A DNA stretch of 64,000 nucleotides from Oegoconia quadripuncta (lineage: Eukaryota; Arthropoda; Insecta; Lepidoptera; Autostichidae): NCBI GenBank assembly GCA_949316235.1, contig OX438757.1:12270657-12334656 (forward strand). The letters run 5' to 3'. Positions within the stretch are counted from its first letter, which is position 1, and each line of letters opens with the position of its first letter. A program made the position numbers and the translations under genes. Positions 51,701-54,404 of the stretch are shown in pieces. Under the pieces are notes generated by a model. The model had not been told where the DNA came from, searched no databases, and saw nothing but the letters and a program-made list of their open reading frames with translations.

Positions 51701-54404
51701 GTATAACACTGTATTTGATTTAACTAAAGATCAATATGAAAAAGTTTTTAAGTCAAAAACAATAAAAGTCAGCGAGTCGCTAATGTTCAGTGATTGGGCG
51801 ACAGCAGGAATTCACAAAAGCAGAAATAGATTATATGAACTTTATGCCGAAAAATCATATAATAAAAATGATACCTTTGTTAGCTATGTTAGGAATTATT
51901 CAAAAATTTTTAAACATGTTTGTTCTGAGGCTAAATCTATGTTTACCATTAGTAAAATTAAAAACAGTTCTAACATCATTAAATCCACTTGGAAAGTCAT
52001 AAATAATGAGACAAAAAAAGTCGAAGATCGGAATTTAGAATTCAATTTGAAATTAAACGATAAAATTATTAGTAATGACTTACAGGTTGCCGAATCATTT
52101 GAAAAGTTCTTTACCAACATTCCAATCTCGACCACTAAATCTCTTAATTCATCTCCCGCTCTGGCTGAATCACTTATCTTACAAAATGTAGAACCATGTG
52201 AGATAAACTTTAAATTTACTCATGTAAATAGTAATAGTGTACTGAAAGCCTTTAAATCATTGCAAATGAAAAAGACTGCTGACGTTCACGGCCTATCAGT
52301 TAAAATTATTAATTCCATAATTGATTGTATTGCACCCCACTTGGCTACTATATTTAACAAATGTGTTGATCGTGGAGTGTTTCCTGATTTAATGAAACTA
52401 AGTAAAGTCATTCCATTACTTAAAGCAGGTAGTACATCAGATCCCACTAACTTTAGACCTATATCAGTACTACCCACATTTAGTAAAATTTTTGAGAAAT
52501 TGATTTTAAACCAGTTAATGTCTCATTTTTATCAAAACAATATCATGCATCCCAAACAATTTGGATTCACAAGGGGGCGCTCAACAACCGATGCAGGTGT
52601 TGAGCTAGTTCAACATATTTTTGATGCCTGGGAGAATTCGCGGGATGCAATTGGCGTCTTCTGCGATTTGTCAAAGGCTTTTGATTGTGTTCATTATGAT
52701 ATATTAATCAGGAAATTACACCATTACGGCATACAAGGTCAGGCTTTGAATCTTTTAAAATCATACTTGTATAATAGAATTCAGAGGGTAGATGTTAATG
52801 GCACTAAGTCCTCTGGGTCTGAGGTCCATATGGGCGTGCCACAAGGTTCAATTCTAGGACCATTTTTGTTTCTTGTGTACATTAATGACTTGCCTCATCT
52901 TGCCCGGAATAGATGTGAAATAGTATTGTTTGCAGATGACACCTCTGTGCTATTTAAAGTTAAGAGATATCAATCATCTTGTGACGATGTAAACACTGCT
53001 ATTTTTGCACTTGTTAACTGGTTTACAGTAAATAATCTTCTTTTGAATGAAAAAAAAACTAAATGCTTAAAATTTACTTTACCTAATGTTAAACAAATGC
53101 CTATTGACATATTTGTACGAGGTGAAAAATTGGATCTTGTAGACACTACTGTCTTTTTAGGACTGACATTGGATGCTAAGCTTCAGTGGGGGCCTCATAT
53201 TGAGAAACTAGCGAAAAAGCTTGCTTCTGCTGCGTATGCAGTCAAAAAAATCAGAAATTTAACAGACGTTCATACCGCAAGACTGGTTTACTTTAGCTAT
53301 TTCCACAGTTTGATGTCATATGGCATATTGTTGTGGGGAAACGCTGCTGACATACATATGATTTTTGTTCTGCAGAAGCGTGCTATTCATGCCATTTATA
53401 AATTAGGACCTAGAGAGTCTCTTAGAGATAAGTTTAAGGAAATTAATATCTTAACAATGGCATCTCAATACATTTATGAGAATTTGTTATATGCAAAAAA
53501 AAATATAACCTTATTCGCTAAAAATAGTGATAGGCACAATGTTAATACAAGGAATAAGAACCAGTTATCTATTTATGTTAGCCGACTTCACAAAGTTAGT
53601 AAATCCTTCAAAGGGCAATGTATACGCTTTTATAATAATGTTCCAGTAGACATTCAAAATATGCCTTTAAATAAATTTAAAGCAATCATAAAACAGAAAT
53701 TATTAACAAAAGGCTATTATAACATCACTGACTATTTGAATGATAAGCAAGCATGGACATAGCTGTCTATTCATATAATTATCAAATCGCAACCTATAAT
53801 CTGTTTAAAAGAGCAACCCTAGAGTTTCTTGCTCGTTCTTCTCTGGGGAGTCAGCTTTGTGAATGAGCAGTAAATTTAAACTATAATGTAATATTAATAT
53901 TAATAGTGACGTTTTCAAGTGATAATTTTATCCTATGAAATAAAAATATTTTGATTTTGATTTTTGATTTTGATTAAAAATTATGTTTACTTTTTGTAAA
54001 TAGCTCTTTTCTTTGTCTTATATGATATCATTTATCTTATGTTGAAATAAATTATGATGCAGGTATCCATATGTGCAAGATTTAACCATCTTATAACATT
54101 TTAATTGTTGTGTTATTGTACTGTGAAATTTATAATATAGATAGAGAATAACATAAATTAAGATCTATTTCAATTTCGAAGGTTATGGAGATAGGTAGAC
54201 TGGCAGCAGTAATTAAAAAATGAGGGTAAAATTGAGCTTATATTCAACATCCGACTCGACCTGACGCACGCCGACTCCTTCACAAAGGTAACAAGAACAA
54301 GATAACTAGGTTAATTTATAGAGACACCGTTTACTACTGTTTAGGTGCTGAGTTATCGACATCCAATCCTTACAAATAAATTATAATATGACTTACCTTG
54401 ACAT
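6412..54404 (-). CDS. large nuclear protein with N-terminal Rap1/TERF2IP-type Myb domain, 19 exons
   Basis: Exons 5' to 3' are 54404-54397, 50997-50886, 49995-49880, 45973-45897, 45516-43750, 37467-37437 (tentative), 37367-37266, 35932-35808, 35716-35638, 35554-35477, 32101-32058, 31524-31427, 30406-30226, 28886-28229, 22838-22621 (donor weak), 22526-22338, 14681-14603, 9476-7945 and 6791-6412. They sum to 5874 bases, exactly 1958 codons with the stop, and every junction keeps frame. The protein begins MSRRPYTMREMK with a Rap1-type Myb domain (GRKMWMKF..., RTWQSLKETFLKRI). It then becomes long, charged and Ser/Lys-rich, with a short coiled coil, a hexapeptide array, an AT-hook and basic clusters. 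No BRCT or Rap1 C-terminal domain is seen. By family knowledge, Rap1 binds telomeric partners or DNA; the role here is inference. The introns hold most of the window's transposons. Confidence 0.75.
7015..7612 (+). mobile_element. LINE relic, C-terminal coding end and 3' tail
   Basis: Frames broken by shifts read VEQVGEFVYLGLLF, NGALHAFMRSQNVSTEARL, LIYGSECWVWQKK, KIEKAMMRWFGHVESMNERK and GRGRPRRMYHDQ. These are the segments after the reverse transcriptase in a LINE family common in arthropods. Minus-strand copies of the same end lie at about 27870-28150 and 34685-34955. It sits in the last intron of the large gene, antisense to it. Confidence 0.62.
7628..7751. mobile_element. diverged MITE, TGGTGTCGATTCGG family
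   Basis: The copy starts TGGTGTCGATTC and ends AATCGACAC, with a decayed core. Complete copies are at 12191-12332 and 55273-55423. Confidence 0.5.
7945..9476 (-). CDS. large gene, exon 18: 510-codon exon
   Basis: Acceptor CTCCACAG and donor GTAAGT bound 1532 bases of open frame. It starts VKKSPRKQSPANTNSFES. Basic clusters are KRKSRSKVRRKS and RAKKKRSSTPRKRISK, which look like nuclear signals, and a predicted helix lies at LRNLLLESAKKLVQQMQTV. The remainder is acidic and Ser-rich. No catalytic domain is recognised. The open frame extends 5' of 9232 to the acceptor, so any start inside the exon is not needed. Confidence 0.74.
10294..10462. mobile_element. short GC-flanked inverted-repeat element
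   Basis: GGAGCCGAGCGCACAGTGGC at 10294 is mirrored by GGCGCCACCGGACGCTCGGC from 10440. The arms are about 23 bases with a few mismatches, around an AT-rich centre. Target duplications are not clear. Confidence 0.45.
10556..11027 (+). mobile_element. non-autonomous Helitron
   Basis: The element starts TCTATACAATATAAATG, as lepidopteran Helitrons do, and ends GGACAGCTAG. It is preceded by A (10555) and followed by T (11028), the expected A/T insertion site with no target duplication. A GC-rich block just before CTAG (CACGCGGACGGTGACGCGGA) can supply the 3' hairpin. It carries no coding sequence. Confidence 0.72.
12191..12332. mobile_element. MITE of the TGGTGTCGATTCGG family, nested
   Basis: The ends TGGTGTCGATTCGGATGTAC and GTACATCCGAATCGACACCA are perfect inverted repeats around a 100-base core. 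It is inserted in the centre of the long-TIR element, ending 38 bases before the ATG at 12371. Confidence 0.7.
12371..12661 (+). CDS. small ORF inside the long-TIR element, possible transposase remnant
   Basis: The 96-residue ORF starts MSWPRKVLNRYKK, contains GWFLDGYLKPTWFEGDPTP and ends with an acidic tail (DNDEEFDFDISTSDESEAE). A W-F-x-G-x-x-x-P segment next to an acidic tail resembles C-terminal ends of some DNA transposases, but I cannot name a family. Its location between the arms makes it element-encoded. It is too short to be an active transposase. Confidence 0.45.
   Translation: MSWPRKVLNRYKKLNGKKRMNCLVHVNSMWLHATNARCVNLSPEDCGWFLDGYLKPTWFEGDPTPLQVEDIVTESKEDNDEEFDFDISTSDESEAE
13340..14590. 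other. intronic spacer without recognised features
   Basis: AT-rich sequence with short frames only. A few words (CTGCTATCCTAGGGACCACT near 13581) hint at a decayed LINE, but nothing is diagnostic. Confidence 0.4.
14603..14681 (-). CDS. large gene, exon 17
   Basis: A 79-base exon between GTGCATAG and GTGAGT encodes RRDCDTNTLRFYTHDFACPN and AHQSV. One base comes in from exon 16 and two go out to exon 18, which this exon alone reconciles. It lies alone between the 13.3-kb end of a long-TIR element and the MITE at 14801, so expression data would be needed for certainty. Confidence 0.55.
14801..15182. mobile_element. MITE with about 75-bp terminal inverted repeats
   Basis: The left end ATGAGTTTTTTTACCGTAAG, then AAAAAATAGGGC and TAGGTAAGTGAAATAG, is mirrored on the right from 15182 back to about 15100. 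The core contains CATTTGACGGTCACG and a run of about 23 A. A partial relative is at 3769-3990. Confidence 0.7.
15190..16660. other. intronic spacer without recognised features
   Basis: AT-rich DNA with no splice-consistent exon or element end that I can support. The 67-codon plus-strand frame at 15829 has no domain and no context. Confidence 0.4.
16951..17919 (+). CDS. LINE ORF1, RNA-binding FP25K-like protein
   Basis: It is 322 residues from MPRVGHSPPSTT. A basic, Ser/Pro-rich start is followed by a coiled coil (about LYDLVLEIREMRIQLQSLTE through EQVNRQNQFGLRNEVEV). Then comes an RRM-like and C-terminal part with RPIVLRFTRKLKRDQFLKE, GRLFVNERLS and KECGFKFCWARNGAVYIRK. This layout is that of CR1-group ORF1, a nucleic-acid chaperone in the element's ribonucleoprotein. 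The frame is open further upstream to 16912 but without a Met, so 16951 is chosen. Confidence 0.82.
   Translation: MPRVGHSPPSTTPSRSTTQLGPISKGDGKNAPPHGSLISPNSSLGKGGKNVNLTRGATQNVNDSLDRTELYDLVLEIREMRIQLQSLTEKSMEIELLRLDVLNLQTKLVSATDSILKTVEGFECRIKTLESHERENIALRATVSQLQEQVNRQNQFGLRNEVEVIGMAELPNENPIHLAMTLANKIGVELKEEDLDYVSRVGPARNPRGEKVDQLPRPIVLRFTRKLKRDQFLKEAKLRRTLNSKEVTGSGPEGRLFVNERLSTDIRRLFRISRSKAKECGFKFCWARNGAVYIRKGEGRDGNPAILIKSEDHLNTILYTSV
18291..21236 (+). CDS. LINE ORF2, endonuclease and reverse transcriptase
   Basis: It is 981 residues with no internal stop. The apurinic-type endonuclease runs from about residue 35 to 245 (LNLNIRSM, ITECWLD, GIYRSPS, AGDINIDIL, LDHIF, TDHDV). Reverse transcriptase follows at about 500-770 (NYRPISLLGTFSKLLERVV, FGFRHGRSTEDA, GVFLDLAKAFDTV, GVPQGSILGPTLF, and CYADDTAI with the catalytic YADD near residue 695). 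A C-terminal tail follows. It nicks target DNA and copies the element's RNA onto it. All motif residues I checked are present, so the protein could be functional. Confidence 0.88.
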   Translation: MTHLRLVNDIDKSLNVTCRTVSVPENCAEVMSKFNLKVLNLNIRSMQRNFDSFVVLLARLHIIFDIIVITECWLDSTSTIRQLDGYVAFWSSNNINKSGGVVVYVNSKWTAVSMDFNVDHCDNVVVEVSNCFTFVGIYRSPSFRDPTTFTQSLDAALCKLEKSPCKILAGDINIDILNAAADGAFAAEYLCMLATHGLSPGISQATHHKTCLDHIFIQANLSSETLVCQTDLTDHDVTMAGIMTATKLPLPRSRNRQRVDFEQVRKFLAEVDWKSIRDSHSLVNAVTEFTSIFSEAVSKHSVEVRVSRTKHTLQQWMTPGLLKCSRHKDKLHLVSRAHPNDPVKKLIYTRYRNYYRDLIRKLKAEFDNNQLTQHMADPKKLWKTIKRITHSVPQNVSAEELTTLKSTVSESLDHCNDYFSSLGNTLANKTLEELNETQESLASKTRLTATAANSFFFTPTDPNEVLRFIEQLDPDSASGNDCIDNRLIKYVATEIAVPLAAIFNLSIQLGTFPDSWRIATVSPIHKAGPKIDPSNYRPISLLGTFSKLLERVVSVRLVRYLESNNMISNRQFGFRHGRSTEDAASLLTETVSSHLDAGRRCVGVFLDLAKAFDTVSIPILLRKLDALGIRGTAQNWFASYLTGRQQCVRVRGHLSGLREVSFGVPQGSILGPTLFLVYINDLLSLQLRDAEMVCYADDTAIIFHGVSWDGVCTASQIGLSLVKKWLDVNLLTLNASKSQFLCFHKTAASAPVWPPVIAVHKYHCNDNYCSCAVIQRARSLKYLGIIIDDKLSFKDHMTLMAARVRKLIHTMKLLRAATDGWLLKSVYLALVQSLIAYCICVWGGANTSTLIVLERAQRAVLKVSLRKPILFPTSLLYAEAQVLSVRRLYLLKVVVEMHKRVLSSRDYIDLLKRRIFRVPVPTVRSSFAHRFQKFLYPYIYNKFMRELDFRELNVLEVKFKILNVLLGWSYKDAEDSLRILA
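22338..22526 (-). CDS. large gene, exon 16
   Basis: A strong acceptor (TTTTTTTCTCATAG) opens a frame encoding ASNSKPKSVSASPAKTASKS, KLEINIPENDSQVRYKF and a Ser/Thr/Arg-rich end. The donor GTAAGA after CAGAAATCTA fits exon 17. Without splicing the frame would stop at the nearby TAG, so an alternative terminus is possible. Confidence 0.62.
22621..22838 (-). CDS. large gene, exon 15: AT-hook exon
   Basis: After TTATAG the exon encodes TRGRPRKLSPSSLSVTS, an AT-hook core R-G-R-P-R-K, then a Lys/Glu-rich stretch and SKRRTRTPKKFGV. The frame demanded by exon 16 needs a donor at GTCGGT (22620-22615), which is weak. If it is not used, the frame reaches a TAA at 22609-22607, which would give a shorter protein ending FGVGRYY. 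AT-hooks bind the minor groove of AT-rich DNA, so this exon supports a chromatin role. Confidence 0.6.
22990..23812 (+). mobile_element. 5'-truncated Jockey-like LINE fragment, first half
   Basis: Broken frames read FLGITLDSKHQWGPHLESLA, then RARFAIYNLRRYDSLRDRFK (approximate frame) and INILTVPSQFIYENIMYVRK. They match the end of the larger copy at 51573-53976. The protein part ends at a stop at 23733-23735. The 3' untranslated part is cut at 23812 by the 2.2-kb TIR element and resumes at 26024. Confidence 0.68.
24824..24945 (+). pseudogene. possible transposase N-terminal remnant
   Basis: The frame MPVEYTNQKYYDMNCV is similar in pattern to the M-x-x-x-Y-T-N-x-E-Y-x-D-M start of a helix-turn-helix domain often found before DDE transposases in insects. 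It degenerates after about 40 codons. It may be what remains of this element's own transposase. Confidence 0.3.
25115..25325 (-). mobile_element. SINE family A fragment
   Basis: Words such as GGGACTGGCTATCTTATCTC and ACAACCGGAACACAACAATGC are the reverse complement of the body of the SINE at 29878-30206. The tRNA-like head is missing. Confidence 0.6.
25692..25770. repeat. GC-rich 21-base tandem repeat
   Basis: About three to four units of CGTGTCAAAGGGCGGGCGGC C-type sequence lie in otherwise AT-rich DNA. Both strands are open through it because the unit is a multiple of three, so the overlapping frames are not evidence of genes. Confidence 0.6.
26024..26250 (+). mobile_element. 3' untranslated remainder of the LINE interrupted at 23812
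   Basis: ATGATCCTGTGGGTTTCTTG and the phrase CGAAGCGGTGGTAGCTTGGA recur in inverted orientation at 26490-26706, where they follow the same LINE coding end. The piece is therefore the continuation of the copy starting at 22990. Confidence 0.55.
26257..26483 (+). mobile_element. short non-autonomous Helitron
   Basis: It starts TCTAAGTAATATTATAAATG, ends CGCGGGCGGAAAGCTAG, is preceded by A (26256) and followed by T (26484). At 227 bases it has no coding capacity. It lies between two inverted LINE 3' ends. Confidence 0.72.
26490..27060 (-). mobile_element. Jockey-like LINE fragment, inverted copy
   Basis: Read on the minus strand, degenerate codons resemble NDKHNLNLRYKDKLATPMF and KKVITKFVT, followed by the untranslated words shared with 26024-26250. 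It lies tail to tail with the copy at 22990-26250. Confidence 0.55.
27212..27757. mobile_element. PIF/Harbinger-type MITE with duplicated left end
   Basis: The element 27439-27757 starts GGCCCGTATTAATAAACCA and ends with the inverse, TGGTTTATTAATACGGGCC, flanked by TAA on each side. A three-base TAA duplication fits PIF/Harbinger. A 196-base direct duplication (27212-27407 and 27408-27603) has copied flank plus left half, so a second left end lies at 27243. Confidence 0.7.
27870..28150 (-). mobile_element. LINE 3' fragment, same family as 7015-7612
   Basis: The reverse complement contains the coding words for GRGRPRR-like and RWFGH-like segments (plus strand: AGACGTCCCCGATTTAATCA, CCACATGTCCAAAC). 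It is heavily decayed and close to exon 14 of the large gene. Confidence 0.55.
28229..28886 (-). CDS. large gene, exon 14: hexapeptide repeat array
   Basis: A 658-base exon with acceptor TTTCCAG and donor GTACGT. The first 45 or so codons are charged and helical (EVHEKVNKIESEIFKEIEER). Then about 20 imperfect copies of a six-residue unit follow, typically P-Q-K-A-V/I-S with variants P-Q-K-P-V-L and P-Q-N-A-V-V. At DNA level this is an 18-base minisatellite at about 28312-28690. All unit changes keep the frame. The exon ends NESETNITK. All three minus frames are open through the array because the unit is a multiple of three; only this frame continues into both neighbours. Confidence 0.75.
28312..28690 (-). 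repeat. 18-base coding minisatellite
   Basis: The plus-strand unit is TTTTTGAGGTGAAACAGC, repeated about 20 times with substitutions but no frame-breaking length changes. It encodes the hexapeptide array of exon 14. Confidence 0.85.
28945..29155 (+). mobile_element. SINE family B, degraded copy
   Basis: A tRNA-like start (TTGGTGTAATGGTTAGATAC) and the family end (TGGTATCCATAATACAAGC, then GATGGCG-TGTGTGTATGTCC) are present with a shortened middle. Better copies are at 31715-31975 and 36840-37110. Confidence 0.55.
29878..30206 (+). mobile_element. SINE family A, tRNA-derived, near full length
   Basis: The head CGCCTCCGTGGCTCAATGTA carries an A-box-like TGGCTCAATGT, and GCGGGTTCGATCTC is a B box. 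The body contains TCCGCCTGGCTAGCTACCAC and GTGTTCCGGTTGTCAGAGAT. Other copies: 34045-34310, 36588-36836 and 48270-48592 (plus); 25115-25325 and 47105-47345 (minus). It is not a functional tRNA because it does not fold after the B box. Confidence 0.72.
30226..30406 (-). CDS. large gene, exon 13
   Basis: Acceptor TTTTCCAG and donor GTAATT bound 181 bases. The exon encodes CPSTHLYSVLEKMAQIFRDN and then KVKEAEAITKERIKSSSPE, a probable helical segment followed by Ser/Pro-rich sequence. A tRNA-derived SINE ends just upstream at about 30206 on the opposite strand. Confidence 0.68.
30808..31110 (+). mobile_element. SINE family C, tRNA-derived
   Basis: The head GTCGGTGGCTCAGCGGTTAA and GAGTTCGAGTCCC give A and B boxes. 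The body has GAAACAACGTGAGGAAACCG and GTCCCCAACCCGCATTGGGC, phrases seen in many moth genomes. The frames that run through it are not genes. Confidence 0.72.
31427..31524 (-). CDS. large gene, exon 12
   Basis: Acceptor TTTTCAG and donor GTAAGT bound a 98-base exon. Only one frame is open: PHVSQHVLAQNETDKESK and then VNPIVKIKFTKDDS. That frame is the one the neighbouring exons require. Confidence 0.66.
31715..31975 (+). mobile_element. SINE family B, tRNA-derived
   Basis: The head TGTGTAGTGGTTAGAAACCC and GGTCGCGGGTTCGAATCGCG form A and B boxes. The body contains GAATACGGACAAGTGTACCC and GATGGCGCTGTGTGTATGTC, ending in an A/T-rich tail. Confidence 0.7.
32058..32101 (-). CDS. large gene, exon 11: 44-base exon
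   Basis: TTTCAG precedes it and GTTAGC follows. In the frame demanded by both neighbours it encodes HKSACGRFKQSIGT. A second open frame (SLHVDVLNNPLAL) exists but does not match the phases of exons 10 and 12. Because of its size and the weak donor this is one of the less certain exons. Confidence 0.5.
32260..33230. other. intronic spacer, nothing recognised
   Basis: Only short frames and AT-rich sequence. GGGACAC/GTCCCGGGACG words near 32190-32235 form a weak palindrome around 32180-32240 but show no element ends. Confidence 0.35.
33245..33965 (+). mobile_element. RTE-type LINE relic
   Basis: Degenerate frames read DIVVIAESMEVLSTMLEDFN, GGLEMNMDKTKIMAN, EYV-LGQ-I, RRIQVRWAAFEKLCDVFQYK and, at the end, EAYVQQWTS. 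The order (after the RT catalytic box through to the C-terminus) is that of RTE elements. Stops and shifts make it non-functional. Confidence 0.68.
34045..34310 (+). mobile_element. SINE family A copy
   Basis: CGCCTCTGTGGTTTACGCAA with GGAGGTTGTGGGTACGATTC, then TTGTTGTGTTCCGGATATTT, follow the order of the copy at 29878. It is diverged. Confidence 0.55.
34320..34555 (-). mobile_element. Jockey-like LINE 3' untranslated fragment
   Basis: AAAGTCAAAGTCAAAAATGC at the start is the inverted tail motif, followed by GCTACTGCTTGTTCAAAATG and AGAACAAGCAAGAAACTCG. The same order is at 47465-47700 and, in plus orientation, after the ORF ending at 53762. Confidence 0.6.
34685..34955 (-). mobile_element. 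LINE 3' fragment, same family as 7015-7612
   Basis: GGGTAGGCAGAGACCACAGA and CACCTCTTTCGTTTCATTC, followed by ACATGTCCAAACCATA, are the inverted end of the LINE at 7015. Confidence 0.55.
35477..35932 (-). CDS. large gene, exons 8-10: small exon cluster with coiled coil
   Basis: Three exons with good splice sites are 35932-35808, 35716-35638 and 35554-35477. The first encodes NILTGTNGALFVTDGKKLYP and then LMKPGKTAMRYVNFSE, the most ordered-looking part outside Myb. The second encodes NYWKSKYLQMKHEVDELK, a probable short coiled coil. The third encodes KMEQEAKAPSLSPILPPKY. Phases in and out agree at all junctions. I do not recognise a named domain. Confidence 0.68.
36120..36245 (+). mobile_element. 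RTE-type LINE 3' end
   Basis: The frame before the ATGATGATG tail reads EIFGGGLCPAV-type sequence in one frame and EAFVQQCT in another. GGGGGAGGCCTTTGTCCAGC followed by CTGACATGATGATGATGAAT marks the RTE terminus. Confidence 0.58.
36588..37110. mobile_element. SINE A and SINE B, tail to tail
   Basis: 36588-36836 is a head-truncated SINE A in plus orientation. It is followed within a few bases by a complete SINE B in minus orientation (36840-37110), whose tRNA-like head (GTGTAGTGGTTAGCAACTTT, GCGGGTTCCAATCCCGC on the minus strand) lies at 37035-37105. Confidence 0.65.
37266..37467 (-). CDS. large gene, exons 6 (tentative) and 7
   Basis: Exon 7 (37367-37266; TTTCAG acceptor, GTGAGT donor) encodes NTVRAESSDYTTLSESDDLS and a following RRWRDRQY. 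It needs two bases carried in, while exon 5 carries out only one, so a linking exon is required. A 31-base candidate at 37467-37437, after GTTTCCAG, encodes VNNTENCLHEA and restores phase, leaving a 69-base intron. Its donor (GC then GTTGAT) is weak, so it is tentative; exon 7 itself is well supported. Confidence 0.55.
37980..39240. other. intronic spacer, nothing recognised
   Basis: Overlapping short frames on both strands around 38455-38790 have no domain or splice context. GC content rises around 39000-39110 without an identifiable element. Confidence 0.35.
39283..41170 (-). mobile_element. Jockey-clade LINE relic
   Basis: On the minus strand the upstream part (41160-40648) encodes an endonuclease piece (NGLAPNKNEIKHLSVNKN, FLWLPRLHDPTPRRNWVAYF, KVFDVVICTLSKAC, SSDHTPVLLTI). 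The downstream end (39546-39283) encodes the usual C-terminus (IQNVNEEFKTRLARHLDVLA, RRGYVKRLKRK). Between them the reverse transcriptase is frameshifted and broken by stops. Confidence 0.7.
41736..42410. mobile_element. GC-rich TIR element with ATT target duplication
   Basis: The left end AGGCGGATCCACACCAAGTG and the right end (inverse: AGGCGGGTCAATAACACCAA) are followed inward by GCCTCGCGCG on both sides. ATT flanks at 41733-41735 and 42411-42413. A relative without a clear right end begins at 50157. There is no coding capacity, so the frames through it are incidental. Confidence 0.62.
42953..43105. mobile_element. short inverted-repeat element
   Basis: ATTACATAAATTCATCGTTA, then CGTCATCGGTTGCG, is matched in inverse by sequence ending at about 43100 (CGATGATGATACCGATGAAG then TTACATAAT). 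The arms are about 50-60 bases and diverged, around GCTCGCTTGGCAATTTGACG. Confidence 0.5.
43110..43740. other. intronic spacer next to exon 5
   Basis: No element or exon is supported. Two donor-like words at 43271-43285 on the minus strand follow a fair acceptor, but the 15- or 23-base exons they define do not restore the required phase. Confidence 0.35.
43750..45516 (-). CDS. large gene, exon 5: 589-codon disordered region
   Basis: A 1767-base exon opens after TTTTAG at 45517 and ends at the donor GTAAGT (43749-43744). It encodes a Ser/Thr/Lys/Asn-rich chain with acidic patches (DFASDDEDEPP, SDSESSDDD), basic patches (KSKKIKTLKLKKT type; RHGRKRSHSE) and a terminal KKQRDKAIANMFGFSS. No folded domain is recognised. 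The long plus-strand frames that overlap it are antisense shadows, since this strand alone has fitting splice sites and the composition of a nuclear protein. An apparent Met before the acceptor is intronic. Confidence 0.72.
45897..45973 (-). CDS. large gene, exon 4
   Basis: Bounded by TTTACAG and the donor GTATGG, it encodes SDFEESSNINKLEIRAMSDD and then SNSND. Phase matches both neighbours (two bases in from exon 3, one base out). The content is acidic and probably disordered. Confidence 0.65.
46138..47060 (-). pseudogene. mariner transposase relic
   Basis: On the minus strand the order is a helix-turn-helix piece (SIGRPKSKIDNEELKAIVEA), then KTVLIHPQIGKVKK, EKWILYDNRKRSLQ, and the catalytic end LLLQDNARPHTAQQT and HPPYSPDLAPTDYHFF. 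The last two carry the second and third D of the mariner D,D34D triad. Several stops and shifts separate the pieces, so it is dead. Confidence 0.8.
47105..47345 (-). mobile_element. SINE family A copy
   Basis: CGAATCGAACCCGTGACCTC is an inverted B box; the body words AGGCTATCTTATG and GGCGGACATTTAAAAATTCC match the family in inverse orientation. Confidence 0.6.
47465..47700 (-). mobile_element. Jockey-like LINE 3' untranslated fragment
   Basis: It begins with the inverted tail (AAAATCAAAAATCAAAATC) and contains GTAGGTACACAGGGTACATT and AGAACAAGCAAGAAACTCGA, as at 34320. Confidence 0.6.
48270..48592 (+). mobile_element. SINE family A copy
   Basis: CCGCCTCCGTGGCTCAATGT begins it and GTCCGCCTGGCTCTCTACCA and GTGTTCTGGTTGTGAGAGAT follow. 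The B-box region has an insertion of about 20 bases (around CACAGAATTAATATCGCGTG). Confidence 0.62.
48600..49720. other. intronic spacer, nothing recognised
   Basis: AT-rich DNA with two short overlapping frames near 49133-49392 that lack domains or usable splice sites. Confidence 0.35.
49722..49852 (+). repeat. dispersed repeat, relative of 3988-4123
   Basis: Same orientation and word order as the segment at 3988. It ends only about 30 bases before exon 3 of the large gene. Confidence 0.5.
49880..50997 (-). CDS. large gene, exons 2 and 3: Rap1-type Myb domain
   Basis: Exon 2 (50997-50886) encodes RPYTMREMKQIVDHLTEHK and then GEVKGRKMWMKFASSL. After a GTAAGT donor, exon 3 (49995-49880) encodes NINRTWQSLKETFLKRILP and then HNPYYGLTVMQIASFRRG. 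The hallmark is W-x2-F/M...(R)-T/S-W-Q-S-L-K-x2-F/Y-L-K, the second and third helices of the TERF2IP/Rap1 Myb domain. The Trp of GRKMW and the WQSLK Trp are present. The intron between them carries a partial copy of the GC-rich TIR element (from 50157). Human TERF2IP has a BRCT domain before Myb; here the start codon leaves no room for one. Confidence 0.82.
50157..50490 (+). mobile_element. partial GC-rich TIR element
   Basis: AGGCGGACACCAAGCGAGCA, CGGCAGCGCATGCTCAGCCT and TACGCAAGCGAG match the left half of the element at 41736. After about 50370 the match continues through GTCAGTGTCGA and ATCAAGGATTTG but no right end is seen. Confidence 0.55.
51573..53976 (+). mobile_element. 5'-truncated Jockey-like LINE with intact RT frame
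   Basis: The open frame runs from 51573 to the TAG at 53760-53762, then an untranslated part with AGAGTTTCTTGCTCGTTCTT, AATAAA near 53940 and a tail of TTTTGATT repeats. The endonuclease half is missing, as expected for truncated target-primed insertion. It lies in the first intron of the large gene, antisense to it. Confidence 0.78.
51594..53762 (+). CDS. LINE reverse transcriptase ORF, N-terminally truncated
   Basis: About 720 codons without a stop. It starts in the linker (WTTG-like charged sequence with no endonuclease) and contains NFRPISVLPTFSKIFEKLIL, FGFTRGRSTTDAGVELV, GVFCDLSKAFDCVHYDIL, GVPQGSILGPFLFLVYINDL and VLFADDTSVLF. The catalytic box is FADD in place of YADD. There is no ATG at the frame's start, so it is unlikely to be translated as such. 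The uninterrupted frame implies a young insertion. Confidence 0.8.
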   Translation: MYWEEVPVNESRLKLFRNNIITKVPYLTYNDDPNKLYNTVFDLTKDQYEKVFKSKTIKVSESLMFSDWATAGIHKSRNRLYELYAEKSYNKNDTFVSYVRNYSKIFKHVCSEAKSMFTISKIKNSSNIIKSTWKVINNETKKVEDRNLEFNLKLNDKIISNDLQVAESFEKFFTNIPISTTKSLNSSPALAESLILQNVEPCEINFKFTHVNSNSVLKAFKSLQMKKTADVHGLSVKIINSIIDCIAPHLATIFNKCVDRGVFPDLMKLSKVIPLLKAGSTSDPTNFRPISVLPTFSKIFEKLILNQLMSHFYQNNIMHPKQFGFTRGRSTTDAGVELVQHIFDAWENSRDAIGVFCDLSKAFDCVHYDILIRKLHHYGIQGQALNLLKSYLYNRIQRVDVNGTKSSGSEVHMGVPQGSILGPFLFLVYINDLPHLARNRCEIVLFADDTSVLFKVKRYQSSCDDVNTAIFALVNWFTVNNLLLNEKKTKCLKFTLPNVKQMPIDIFVRGEKLDLVDTTVFLGLTLDAKLQWGPHIEKLAKKLASAAYAVKKIRNLTDVHTARLVYFSYFHSLMSYGILLWGNAADIHMIFVLQKRAIHAIYKLGPRESLRDKFKEINILTMASQYIYENLLYAKKNITLFAKNSDRHNVNTRNKNQLSIYVSRLHKVSKSFKGQCIRFYNNVPVDIQNMPLNKFKAIIKQKLLTKGYYNITDYLNDKQAWT
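54397..54404 (-). CDS. large gene, exon 1: start codon and two further codons' start
   Basis: On the minus strand ATGTCAAG is followed by the donor GTAAGT (54396-54391). The leftover AG joins the G that opens the next exon, giving MSRRPYTMREM, so the Myb domain begins at once. AAAA before the ATG is a normal insect start context. The 5' untranslated part extends to higher coordinates, but its limit cannot be seen. The 3.4-kb first intron contains the Jockey-like LINE. Confidence 0.65.
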